A stretch of 12,561 nucleotides of DNA. Origin: Dokdonella_A sp038237055. GTDB taxonomy: Bacteria; Pseudomonadota; Gammaproteobacteria; Xanthomonadales; Rhodanobacteraceae. A program made the position numbers and the translations under genes. The notes under the pieces are model-generated. The model made no database searches. It had not been told where the DNA came from and saw only the letters and a list, made by a program, of their open reading frames with translations. Within the stretch, counting starts at the first letter, position 1; the number at the start of each line of letters is the position of its first letter. The stretch lies in contig JBBRZD010000064.1 in assembly GCA_038237055.1 (NCBI GenBank), forward strand, positions 1-12,561, given 5' to 3'. Below, in pieces: positions 7,106-12,561 of this stretch.

Positions 7106-7452
7106 CACGACGAAGCGGAAGTGCGGATCTGCGGCTGCACGGCGGCTATGTGCCGCGCTGGCTGGCGGATCGGATGACCCGACTGGGCGCAGTGATCAGC
7201 GAGGCGATTGTCCACGAATATGGCCGCGACGAACTGCTGAGACGGCTCGCGCACGAGGAACAACTGCAGGCACTGCAGCGAGTCGATGTGCAGGTGCGTG
7301 TACTCGAACGTCATGCATCGGGACCGACCGTCGACGCGTTGATCGCCAAAGAAAATAGCGACTCGCGTGCGTGCGGCGGTCGCAGCGTATTTGGCTGGGC
7401 GCCCGAACCTGGGCTCGTGGTGACCATCAAGACGCGCAAGCGTGCGATATAG
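7102..7452 (+). pseudogene. Truncated DUF763-like protein (N-terminal stub)
   Basis: GTG at 7102 follows GGAG (7091-7094) at 7 bases and opens 116 residues. Residues 1-51 (TRRSGSADLRLHGGYVPRWL, then ADRMTRLGAVISEAIVHEYG and RDELLRRLAH) closely follow the start of DUF763 proteins as I remember them: RTGTADLPLH, then VPPWL, then EEYG and LRRLSHP. Normal DUF763 proteins are several times longer and continue with a PFWFQ...GMDWHSSG block. Here that is replaced by unrelated sequence (EEQLQALQRVDVQVRVLERH onward), and the frame stops early. I found no continuation of the family in the other two plus-strand frames over the ~90 bases after the break. The intact Shine-Dalgarno and start mean a 116-residue protein may still be made. 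The function of full-length DUF763 proteins is unknown to me. Assignment rests on recalled motifs, without an alignment. Confidence 0.55.
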
Positions 7453-7580
7453 CGTTATGCGCAACTATTGCAGGCGTGATGGCATCTGGTGCGGCCACGC
7501 CTTGCTTTGGCGCGCTGTTGGCGCAAGCGGCGGCAGAAGCGCCTATCCCGCGATCGATGATGCCGTGACCGCCAAATTAT

Positions 7581-7611
7581 AACGCCCCGATGACTTGGCG
7601 TTTTGTGTTTT
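7581..7611 (+). terminator. Terminator between the converging DUF763-like and gcvP genes
   Basis: AACGCC (7581-7586) pairs with GGCGTT (7597-7602) around a 10-base loop, and the 3' arm runs into TTTTGTGTTTTCT. It is a reasonable intrinsic terminator for the plus-strand gene. On the minus strand the hairpin lies 28 bases past the gcvP stop and is followed only by ATAATTTGG, so it would terminate gcvP weakly. Confidence 0.55.
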
Positions 7612-7629
7612 CTGATAGCAGTGCGCCGG

Positions 7630-10623
7630 CTATACGACGTCGGGTTCGCTGAACGCCTCGATCTCGCCGGCGAACTCGTTGATCGGGATGCAGCTGCAGA
7701 AGACGTTCTTGTCGCCATGCACGTTGTCCACGCGCGCAACCGGCGGCCAGTATTTTTGCTGCTTCAGCGAGGGAAGCGGAAACGCGGCGAGTTCACGCGG
7801 ATAGGCGTGCTTCCACTCGCTGCCTGCGACCATCGTTGCGGTATGGGGCGCGTTCTTCAGCGGGTTGTCTTCAGCGTCGAGCTTGCCGTCCTCGATGGCG
7901 CGGATCTCGTCGCGAATCTGGATCATCGCGTCGATGAAGCGATCCAGTTCGTGCAGCGATTCGCTCTCGGTCGGCTCGACCATCAGCGTGCCCGCGACCG
8001 GGAAGCTCAACGTCGGTGCATGGAAGCCGAAGTCGATCAGGCGCTTGGCGACGTCTTCCGCGCCGATGCCGGTGGCGTCCTTGATCGGACGCAGATCGAG
8101 TATGCACTCGTGTGCGACGAGCCCGTTGCGACCGGTGTATAGGGTCGGGTAGTGCGGCGCGAGTCGTTTGGCGATGTAGTTCGCATTGAGCAATGCAACC
8201 TGCGTCGCCTTGCGCAGACCAGCGGTGCCCATCAGCGTGATGTACATCCAGCTGATCGGCAGAATGCTGGCCGAGCCGAAGCTCGCCGCCGACACCATGC
8301 CGACGGTGCCCTTGTGAGAAGTGCGGCCAGGGATGGCCGCTTCTTGACTCTCGCCGGCAGGGATGACGGCTGGAAGAAACGCTGCAAGATGTGACTTAAC
8401 CGCACAAGGGCCGACCCCTGGCCCGCCGCCGCCGTGAGGAATGCAGAAGGTCTTGTGCAAGTTCAAGTGTGAGACATCTGAACCCCACTTGCCCGGTTTT
8501 GCGACGCCCACCAGCGCATTCATGTTGGCGCCGTCGGTATAGACCTGGCCACCATGCTGGTGAACGATTTCGCAGATCTCGACGATGTCTTCCTCGAACA
8601 CGCCGTGCGTGGACGGGTAGGTGATCATCAGCGCAGCGAGGCGATCACTGTATTTTTCCGCGGCGCGGCGGATGTCCTCGACATCGACGTTGCCGTTCGC
8701 ATCGCATTTGGTCACCACAACGCTCATGCCGCACATCTGCGCGGACGCAGGATTGGTGCCGTGCGCGGATTCGGGGATCAGGCAGATGTCGCGTTTCTCG
8801 TCGCCACGCGAGCGGTGGTAAGCGCGGATCGCAAGCAGGCCCGCGTATTCGCCTTGCGCACCGGAATTAGGCTGCAGGCTGACGGCGTCGTAGCCGGTAC
8901 ATTCGACCAGCATCGCTTCGAGACCTTCGATGAGTTCCTTGTAGCCGGCGGTTTGCGCGCTTGGTGCAAGTGGATGCATGTTGCCGAACTCGGGCCACGT
9001 GACCGGAATCATCTCGGCGGTCGCATTGAGCTTCATCGTGCACGAACCGAGCGGGATCATGGTGCGATCCATCGCGAGGTCCTTGTCAGCGAGCGCACGC
9101 ATGTAGCGCAACAGCTCATGCTCGCTGTGGTACGTGTTGAACACCGGATGCACGAGGAATGGACTGGTGCGCGCAAGGCTGGCGGGCAGCGCATCGGCGG
9201 TGGCTGCATCGAGTGCATCAATGGTCGCTACCGGCATCCTGCCTCCCGCGACACTCGTGTTTCCCTGCCCGTCGTCGCCGAGAGTTGCACCGAACAATGC
9301 AGCCAAGGAGACGATGTCTTCGCGCGTGGTGGTTTCGTCGAGGCTGATGCCGACGCTGCCAGCGTCGATCTCACGCAGATTCATGCGCGCGGCGCTCGCC
9401 TTCGCGTGCAGCGCAGCGGCATCCACACCCGTAATGTGCAGCGTATCGAAGAACTCGTTGCCGACGTTCACGCCCGCATTGCGCAGCACGCCGGCGAGAA
9501 TCGCAGTAAGGCGATGCGTGCGGCGTGCGATGCGGGTGAGGCCCTCCGGGCCGTGATAGACCGCGTACATGCTCGCCATCACCGCGAGCAGAACCTGTGC
9601 GGTGCAGATGTTTGAAGTCGCCTTCTCGCGGCGGATGTGCTGCTCGCGCGTCTGCAGGGTCAGGCGATACGCGGGCTTGCCTTCGGCATCGACCGACACG
9701 CCGATCAAGCGACCCGGCATCGAGCGCTTGTACGCATCGCGGCATGCCATGAATGCAGCATGCGGACCTCCAAAGCCGAACGGAACGCCGAAGCGTTGCG
9801 AATTGCCGACAACGATATCGGCGCCCCATTCACCCGGCGCCTTGAGCAGCGTCAGCGCGAGCAAGTCGGTTGCGACGGCGACAAGGCCGCCGCGCGCATG
9901 CGTCGCTGCTGCGATGGCCGCGTAGTCGTTCGCCTGACCGAAGGTGTTCGGGTATTGCAGAAGAACACCGAAGCTGTCGACGCTTGCGGCTTGCGCATCG
10001 TCGCCGATGTGCAGGTCGATCCCCATCGGTTCGGCGCGCGTGCGGATCACTTCCAGCGTCTGCGGATGCACGCCACTGGAAACGAAGAACAGGTTCGATT
10101 TTGATTTGCACGAGCGCTTGGCCAGTGTCATGGCCTCGGCCGCAGCGGTAGCTTCGTCGAGCAACGATGCGTTCGCGATCTCCATGCCGGTGAGATCTGC
10201 GCACATGGTCTGGAAGTTGATCAGCGCTTCCATGCGGCCTTGCGAGATCTCGGCCTGGTACGGCGTGTAGGCCGTGTACCACGCCGGGTTCTCGAGGATA
10301 TTGCGCAGGATGACGTTCGGGGTATGTGTGCCGTAGTAACCCTGGCCGATGAAACTCCTGAACACCTGGTTTTTATCTGCGATGGTACGGATCTTCGCCA
10401 GCGCCTCGACTTCGGTGATCGCCTCAGGCAGCGCGAGCGGCGCCGGCGACTTGATCTTCGCCGGCACAATCGCGTCGGTCATCGCATCGAGCGATTCGTG
10501 GCCGATTGTGCGCAGCATCTGCGCGATCTCGGCGTCGTTCGGACCGATATGACGATCCACAAACGCGGAATGATTTTCGAGGTCGCGCAGCGACGGCGAA
10601 GTGTGGGCGAGGAGCTTTGACAT
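7630..10623 (-). CDS. gcvP: Glycine dehydrogenase (decarboxylating), P-protein
   Basis: GcvP is the PLP-dependent P-protein of the glycine cleavage system. It decarboxylates glycine and passes the aminomethyl group to the lipoyl arm of GcvH. It has 997 residues against 957 in E. coli. Both halves are intact: HIGPND, AYTPYQAEISQGR and SSGVHPQT in the N-half; HPVFNTYHSE, MIPLGSCTMKLN, NSGAQGEYAGL and the PLP site NLHKTFCIPHGGGGPG (Schiff-base Lys724) in the C-half; then FCSCIPINEF and a 14-residue extra tail. Two places are longer than in E. coli: residues ~752-769, encoded by a palindromic repeat, and the stretch before HPVFN (~9 residues). The start MSKLLAHTSP at 10623 is preceded by a weak GTGGACC; an in-frame ATG at 10644 would add MSVDLFA. 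gcvT and gcvH are not adjacent. A glycine riboswitch lies directly upstream. Confidence 0.97.
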   Translation of the reverse strand: MSKLLAHTSPSLRDLENHSAFVDRHIGPNDAEIAQMLRTIGHESLDAMTDAIVPAKIKSPAPLALPEAITEVEALAKIRTIADKNQVFRSFIGQGYYGTHTPNVILRNILENPAWYTAYTPYQAEISQGRMEALINFQTMCADLTGMEIANASLLDEATAAAEAMTLAKRSCKSKSNLFFVSSGVHPQTLEVIRTRAEPMGIDLHIGDDAQAASVDSFGVLLQYPNTFGQANDYAAIAAATHARGGLVAVATDLLALTLLKAPGEWGADIVVGNSQRFGVPFGFGGPHAAFMACRDAYKRSMPGRLIGVSVDAEGKPAYRLTLQTREQHIRREKATSNICTAQVLLAVMASMYAVYHGPEGLTRIARRTHRLTAILAGVLRNAGVNVGNEFFDTLHITGVDAAALHAKASAARMNLREIDAGSVGISLDETTTREDIVSLAALFGATLGDDGQGNTSVAGGRMPVATIDALDAATADALPASLARTSPFLVHPVFNTYHSEHELLRYMRALADKDLAMDRTMIPLGSCTMKLNATAEMIPVTWPEFGNMHPLAPSAQTAGYKELIEGLEAMLVECTGYDAVSLQPNSGAQGEYAGLLAIRAYHRSRGDEKRDICLIPESAHGTNPASAQMCGMSVVVTKCDANGNVDVEDIRRAAEKYSDRLAALMITYPSTHGVFEEDIVEICEIVHQHGGQVYTDGANMNALVGVAKPGKWGSDVSHLNLHKTFCIPHGGGGPGVGPCAVKSHLAAFLPAVIPAGESQEAAIPGRTSHKGTVGMVSAASFGSASILPISWMYITLMGTAGLRKATQVALLNANYIAKRLAPHYPTLYTGRNGLVAHECILDLRPIKDATGIGAEDVAKRLIDFGFHAPTLSFPVAGTLMVEPTESESLHELDRFIDAMIQIRDEIRAIEDGKLDAEDNPLKNAPHTATMVAGSEWKHAYPRELAAFPLPSLKQQKYWPPVARVDNVHGDKNVFCSCIPINEFAGEIEAFSEPDVV
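8317..8370. repeat. Two-hairpin REP-like palindromic element inside gcvP
   Basis: Two hairpins with the same apical sequence CAGGGATG lie side by side. The first pairs GAAG-CGGCCA (8318-8329, with a 2-base TG bulge) with TGGCCGCTTC (8334-8343). The second pairs GCCGGCA (8353-8359) with TGACGGC (8364-8370), with one mismatch. The loop is GGGA in both. Read in the gcvP frame they give the parallel peptides AVIPAG and AAIPGR. The peptide is like the VIPA-type translation of dispersed repeats seen in many proteobacterial genomes. It falls where GcvP is longer than in E. coli, which supports an in-frame insertion. Only one element is in the window, so copy number elsewhere is unknown. Confidence 0.6.
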
Positions 10624-10654
10624 GGCGAAGAGGTCCACGGACATGAAGGAGCAG

Positions 10655-10674
10655 CACGCGCGAAGCCGCACGTG
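10655..10674 (-). promoter_or_regulatory. Hairpin between riboswitch and gcvP start (candidate expression platform)
   Basis: On the minus-strand RNA, CACGUGCG (10674-10667) pairs with CGCGCGUG (10662-10655) with one G-U pair and a 4-base GCUU loop. It starts 10 bases after the second aptamer's P1 arm, overlaps the edge of a GGGGCGCCCC palindrome (10675-10684), and ends 31 bases before the gcvP ATG. No U run follows, so it is not a normal intrinsic terminator. Control of ribosome access is more likely. This is inferred from sequence pairing only. Confidence 0.45.
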
Positions 10675-10681
10675 GGGGCGC

Positions 10682-10882
10682 CCCTCTGTCCTTTTGCCTG
10701 AGAGTTTGGAAGCGCGCATCTGCGTGCCTCTTGCCCCTTCGGCGCCGGTTAGCGCCGACGGATCGGCAGCCGGTCTCTCCAGAGTGTCCGTGCGCGGTGG
10801 TACAGGGCCTGAGCGATTACGGGCGTTTGCGCCTTCGGCAGCGAGCGGAACCAAGGCTCCGAACCGCTTCTCCCACCGCGTA
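10682..10882 (-). promoter_or_regulatory. Tandem (two-aptamer) glycine riboswitch
   Basis: This is an RNA element in the gcvP leader that binds glycine. The promoter-proximal aptamer is closed by an 8-bp P1, CGCGGTGG (10880-10873) with CCACCGCG (10800-10793), and holds GCCGAAGGCGCAA and the AATCGCTCAGG core. The second aptamer follows after a short linker: GGAGAGACC, GCCGAAGGGGCAAG, then the near-consensus ACTCTCAGGCAAAAGGACAG, closed by CTCTG/CAGAG (10784-10780 with 10688-10684). These conserved blocks in this order are diagnostic of the class. Placement directly upstream of gcvP fits the known biology, in which excess glycine usually turns on glycine cleavage. The second aptamer matches consensus better than the first. 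Confidence 0.93.
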
Positions 10883-10894
10883 CTGTGGACCGGC

Positions 10895-10928
10895 GAATTA
10901 TAGCGGGTCGCGTGCTGAAGCGGTCCAG
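10895..10928 (-). promoter_or_regulatory. Promoter for the riboswitch-gcvP transcript
   Basis: A perfect -10 box TATAAT lies at 10902-10897 on the minus strand. The -35 is weak: TGGACC (4 of 6) ending 19 bases upstream, or GACCGC at 17 bases. Transcription would start near 10890, about 10 bases before the first P1 stem of the riboswitch at 10880. That spacing supports both assignments. Confidence 0.6.
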
Positions 10929-11275
10929 CGGCGGCAGGAAGCGAGGGACGGTAACGTCCAGCGGGCGTCACGGCGAATGCATCCAGGCGCAACACTTCCC
11001 CAAAACATTTCCAATGTAGAACACCGATCTATATGTGCGCTGCCGATCACGAGTGGTGAATTCATGCGCAATGCCTCGTTTCGTGGCGACGCAGAGGGTG
11101 CGGTTCTCGTTGTTGCGCTGTGAAGATTCGGAAAATACGCGCGTTGCACGAGAGCCATATGCACCCGTATTGGCCACAACGACATGTCGCCGAAGCCATC
11201 GCGCAGCAGTCGCTGCGCTCGCTCGTGTATCCTTCGATCGCGGATACCGCGGCGCCGGCCAAACCTCCAACGCCG
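10929..11275. other. Intergenic stretch between gcvP promoter and tRNA-Leu
   Basis: No convincing gene is seen in these ~350 bases. The best coding candidate is a short plus-strand frame from GTG 11120 (or ATG 11159) to TAA 11278. It encodes 52 or 39 residues, with the sequence MHPYWPQRHVAEAIAQQSLR from the second start. Its third positions are GC-rich as in real genes of this region, but it lacks a good Shine-Dalgarno and I know no relative. It could be a small protein or the tail of a lost gene. No repeats or RNA genes are apparent. Confidence 0.5.
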
Positions 11276-11305
11276 TAAAAGAAAAAACCCGCCAGTCGGC
11301 GGGTT
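11276..11305 (-). terminator. Terminator of tRNA-Leu
   Basis: AACCCGCC (11305-11298, minus strand) pairs perfectly with GGCGGGTT (11293-11286) around a 4-base loop. The RNA then runs UUUUCUUUU. It begins 14 bases after the tRNA 3' end and is a textbook intrinsic terminator. Confidence 0.85.
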
Positions 11306-11319
11306 CGTTCATCTCGATA

Positions 11320-11404
11320 TGGTGCCCAGGAGAGGACTCGAACCTCCACGGGTCGCCCCGCTAGCACCTGAAGCTAGTGCGTCTACCAATTCCGCCACCT
11401 GGGC
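11320..11404 (-). tRNA. tRNA-Leu, anticodon CAG
   Basis: The 85-base gene includes an encoded CCA end. The acceptor stem is GCCCAGG (from 11404) with CCUGGGC. The D-arm sequence GGCGGAAUUGGUAGACGC is typical of leucine tRNAs. The anticodon stem CUAGC/GCUAG encloses UUCAGGU, with anticodon CAG at 11370-11368, reading CUG. A variable arm follows, then GGUUCGAGUCC in the T arm. The CUG codon dominates in this GC-rich genome, so this is an important tRNA. It is transcribed away from rnr. Confidence 0.96.
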
Positions 11405-11439
11405 AAAGTCCCCGGCGGGCTGACCCTCCGGGGGCGCGA

Positions 11440-11468
11440 ACAATACTGGCCGCGCCGCAGCCTGTCAA
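11440..11468 (-). promoter_or_regulatory. Sigma-70 promoter of tRNA-Leu
   Basis: A perfect -35 TTGACA (11468-11463, minus strand) and a -10 TATTGT (11445-11440, 4 of 6) are separated by exactly 17 bases. They are followed by a GC-rich discriminator, TCGCGCCCCC, the kind found at stable-RNA promoters under stringent (ppGpp) control. Transcription would start near 11433, giving a leader of about 28 bases with a CCCCGG/CCGGGG stem before the mature tRNA. Confidence 0.8.
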
Positions 11469-11531
11469 CGCATTGCGCTTGCAATCGCGGACATGCTCGG
11501 CGACGCTGCCACCGAACCACAAGGAATCACG

Positions 11532-12561
11532 TTGAAAAGAAGAAAGACCACCAGTGCTCGCGCTCCGGCCGAGCGCAACAAGCGGGGGCCCGGCAAACGC
11601 GCCGGCCTGCCAAAATTCATGCCGCAGCCGCTGCCGCCGCTGCCGGGAAAGAAAGGCACGAAGGCGCCGCCGATCCACGATCCGTATGCCGATCGCGAGG
11701 CGACGAAATACGAGCGCCCGATCGCCAGTCGCGAAGCGATTGCTGCCTTGCTCGAGAAGCATGGCGAAATGATGAATGTCGAGGCAATTGCGCAAGCGCT
11801 GAACCTGAGCACGCCTCAGGACTTCGAGGCGCTGACGCGGCGTCTCGCGGCGATGTTGCGCGACGGCCAGTTCATCCAGAACCGCCGCGGTGGTTATGGC
11901 GTCGCCAGCAAGCTCGATCTGATCCGCGGTGGCGTCATCGCCAACGCCGAGGGCTACGGTTTCCTGCGTCCTGAAGAGGGCGGCGAAGATCTGTACCTGT
12001 CGCCCGCCGAGATGCGCAAGGTGCTGCACGGCGACCGCGTGCTCGCCAGTGTGGTCGGTGTTGATCGCCGCGGGCGTCGCCAGGGCGCGATCGTCGAAGT
12101 GCTGGAGCGTCGTTCGCCGCGCATGGTCGGGCGTGTCATCGAGGAGGCCGGGCTGGTCCTGGTCAAGCCCGATGATCGTCGCCTGCATCAGGACATCCTG
12201 ATCACGCCGGGGAAGGATCGTGGCGCGCGTTCGGGTCAGATCGTCGTGGTCGAGATCACCGATCAGCCGACCGCGCAGCGTGGCCCGATGGGCAAGGTGC
12301 TCACCGTGCTTGGTGAGCGCTTGACGCCGTCGCTGGTGGTCGAGATGGCGATTGCCAGTCACGACTTGCCGCACGACTGGCCGGACGCAGCGCTGCGTGC
12401 CGCGGCCGATGTCGAGCCCGAGGTTTCCGCCGCCGAGATCCAGGGGCGCGTCGATCTGCGCAAGACGCCGCTGGTCACGATCGATGGCGAGGATGCCAAG
12501 GATTTCGACGATGCGGTATTCGCCGAACCCACCGACAGCGGTTTCCGCCTGCTGGTCGCAA
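11532..12561 (+). CDS. rnr: Ribonuclease R, 5' part (3' end outside window)
   Basis: RNase R is a processive 3'-to-5' exoribonuclease that degrades structured RNA, including rRNA, mRNA and tmRNA-tagged messages. The visible 343 residues give a basic, Pro-rich tail (1-50), a winged-helix domain (~65-120) and the first cold-shock/OB domains (~120-290). The start of the RNB catalytic domain follows: RVDLRKTPLVTIDGEDAKDF with DDAVF. Asp318, Asp324, Asp326 and Asp327 match the four metal-binding aspartates of E. coli RNase R (272, 278, 280, 281). The start is uncertain. TTG at 11532 has AAGGA (11521-11525) 6 bases before it. An in-frame ATG at 11493 would add 13 residues (MLGDAATEPQGIT) but has only a weak Shine-Dalgarno. 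The frame is open to the window edge. Confidence 0.95.
   Translation, partial: MKRRKTTSARAPAERNKRGPGKRAGLPKFMPQPLPPLPGKKGTKAPPIHDPYADREATKYERPIASREAIAALLEKHGEMMNVEAIAQALNLSTPQDFEALTRRLAAMLRDGQFIQNRRGGYGVASKLDLIRGGVIANAEGYGFLRPEEGGEDLYLSPAEMRKVLHGDRVLASVVGVDRRGRRQGAIVEVLERRSPRMVGRVIEEAGLVLVKPDDRRLHQDILITPGKDRGARSGQIVVVEITDQPTAQRGPMGKVLTVLGERLTPSLVVEMAIASHDLPHDWPDAALRAAADVEPEVSAAEIQGRVDLRKTPLVTIDGEDAKDFDDAVFAEPTDSGFRLLVA

Noticed and set aside
8554..9615. 353-codon plus-strand open frame opposite gcvP
   Set aside because: It is fully antisense to conserved gcvP codons and has no family likeness; length alone is not evidence at this GC content.
10624..10995. In-frame extension of gcvP upstream to 10995, which would make an 1121-residue protein
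   Set aside because: The extra frame runs through both glycine aptamers and past the TATAAT promoter, and GcvP homologues begin near MSKLLAHTSP. The open frame is a by-product of GC-rich RNA sequence.
11035..11364. 109-codon plus-strand frame with a GEDSNLHGS tail
   Set aside because: It runs through the terminator and into the tRNA-Leu gene read backwards. That tail is the known artefact peptide from antisense translation of a tRNA.
11361..12374. 337-codon minus-strand frame
   Set aside because: It is antisense to rnr and overlaps the tRNA; the rnr frame carries the RNB aspartates and is clearly the real one.
1..12561. CRISPR array, transposase, integrase, phage, toxin-antitoxin or biosynthetic cluster
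   Set aside because: I saw no regularly spaced repeats, no recombinase motifs and no paired small toxin-antitoxin genes. The overlapping 26-codon/DUF763 pair lacks any known toxin or antitoxin likeness.

Overview
The window is a GC-rich, gene-dense chromosomal segment from a proteobacterium. A gammaproteobacterium of the Xanthomonadales (Xanthomonadaceae/Rhodanobacteraceae) type is the best guess. This rests on protein style, on purA and rnr lying in one neighbourhood, and on a short palindromic repeat of the 'VIPA' coding type. It is an inference, since no 16S rRNA or other marker gene is present.

Layout from left to right. (1) The 3' two-thirds of purA (adenylosuccinate synthetase), with a hairpin terminator. 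(2) A Lys/Ala/Arg-rich, histone-H1-like DUF6496 protein (+), convergent with an 81-residue coiled-coil protein of unknown function (-). (3) About 670 bases with no confident gene, holding one weak small ORF and degenerate palindromes. (4) A minus-strand pair: a large-subunit catalase (KatE/HPII type) followed by a cation diffusion facilitator transporter. (5) A strong hairpin terminator, then a minus-strand pair: a four-helix Ala/Gly-rich membrane protein and, 18 bases downstream, a 24-residue one-helix membrane peptide with a strong Shine-Dalgarno. (6) On the plus strand, a 26-codon ORF whose stop overlaps the GTG start of what looks like the N-terminal stub of a DUF763 protein. (7) gcvP (glycine decarboxylase P-protein, minus strand), preceded by a tandem glycine riboswitch and a TATAAT promoter. 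(8) A tRNA-Leu(CAG) gene (minus strand) with a canonical promoter and a terminator. (9) The 5' third of rnr (RNase R, plus strand), cut by the window edge.

purA and rnr are neighbours in many gammaproteobacteria, so the roughly 10.5 kb between purA and the tRNA-Leu/rnr block reads as cargo placed in an old housekeeping neighbourhood. Its content is stress defence (catalase, metal efflux, DNA-coating histone-like protein, membrane proteins) plus the self-contained riboswitch-gcvP unit, in which glycine presumably switches on its own cleavage enzyme.

I do not see a defence island, CRISPR array, transposase, phage module or biosynthetic cluster. The most unusual signal is a two-hairpin palindromic repeat that appears to have inserted in frame into gcvP about 28 residues after the catalytic lysine. 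Next come the truncated DUF763 gene with its overlapping mini-ORF, the 24-residue membrane peptide, and a predicted Cys-Tyr cross-link in the catalase.
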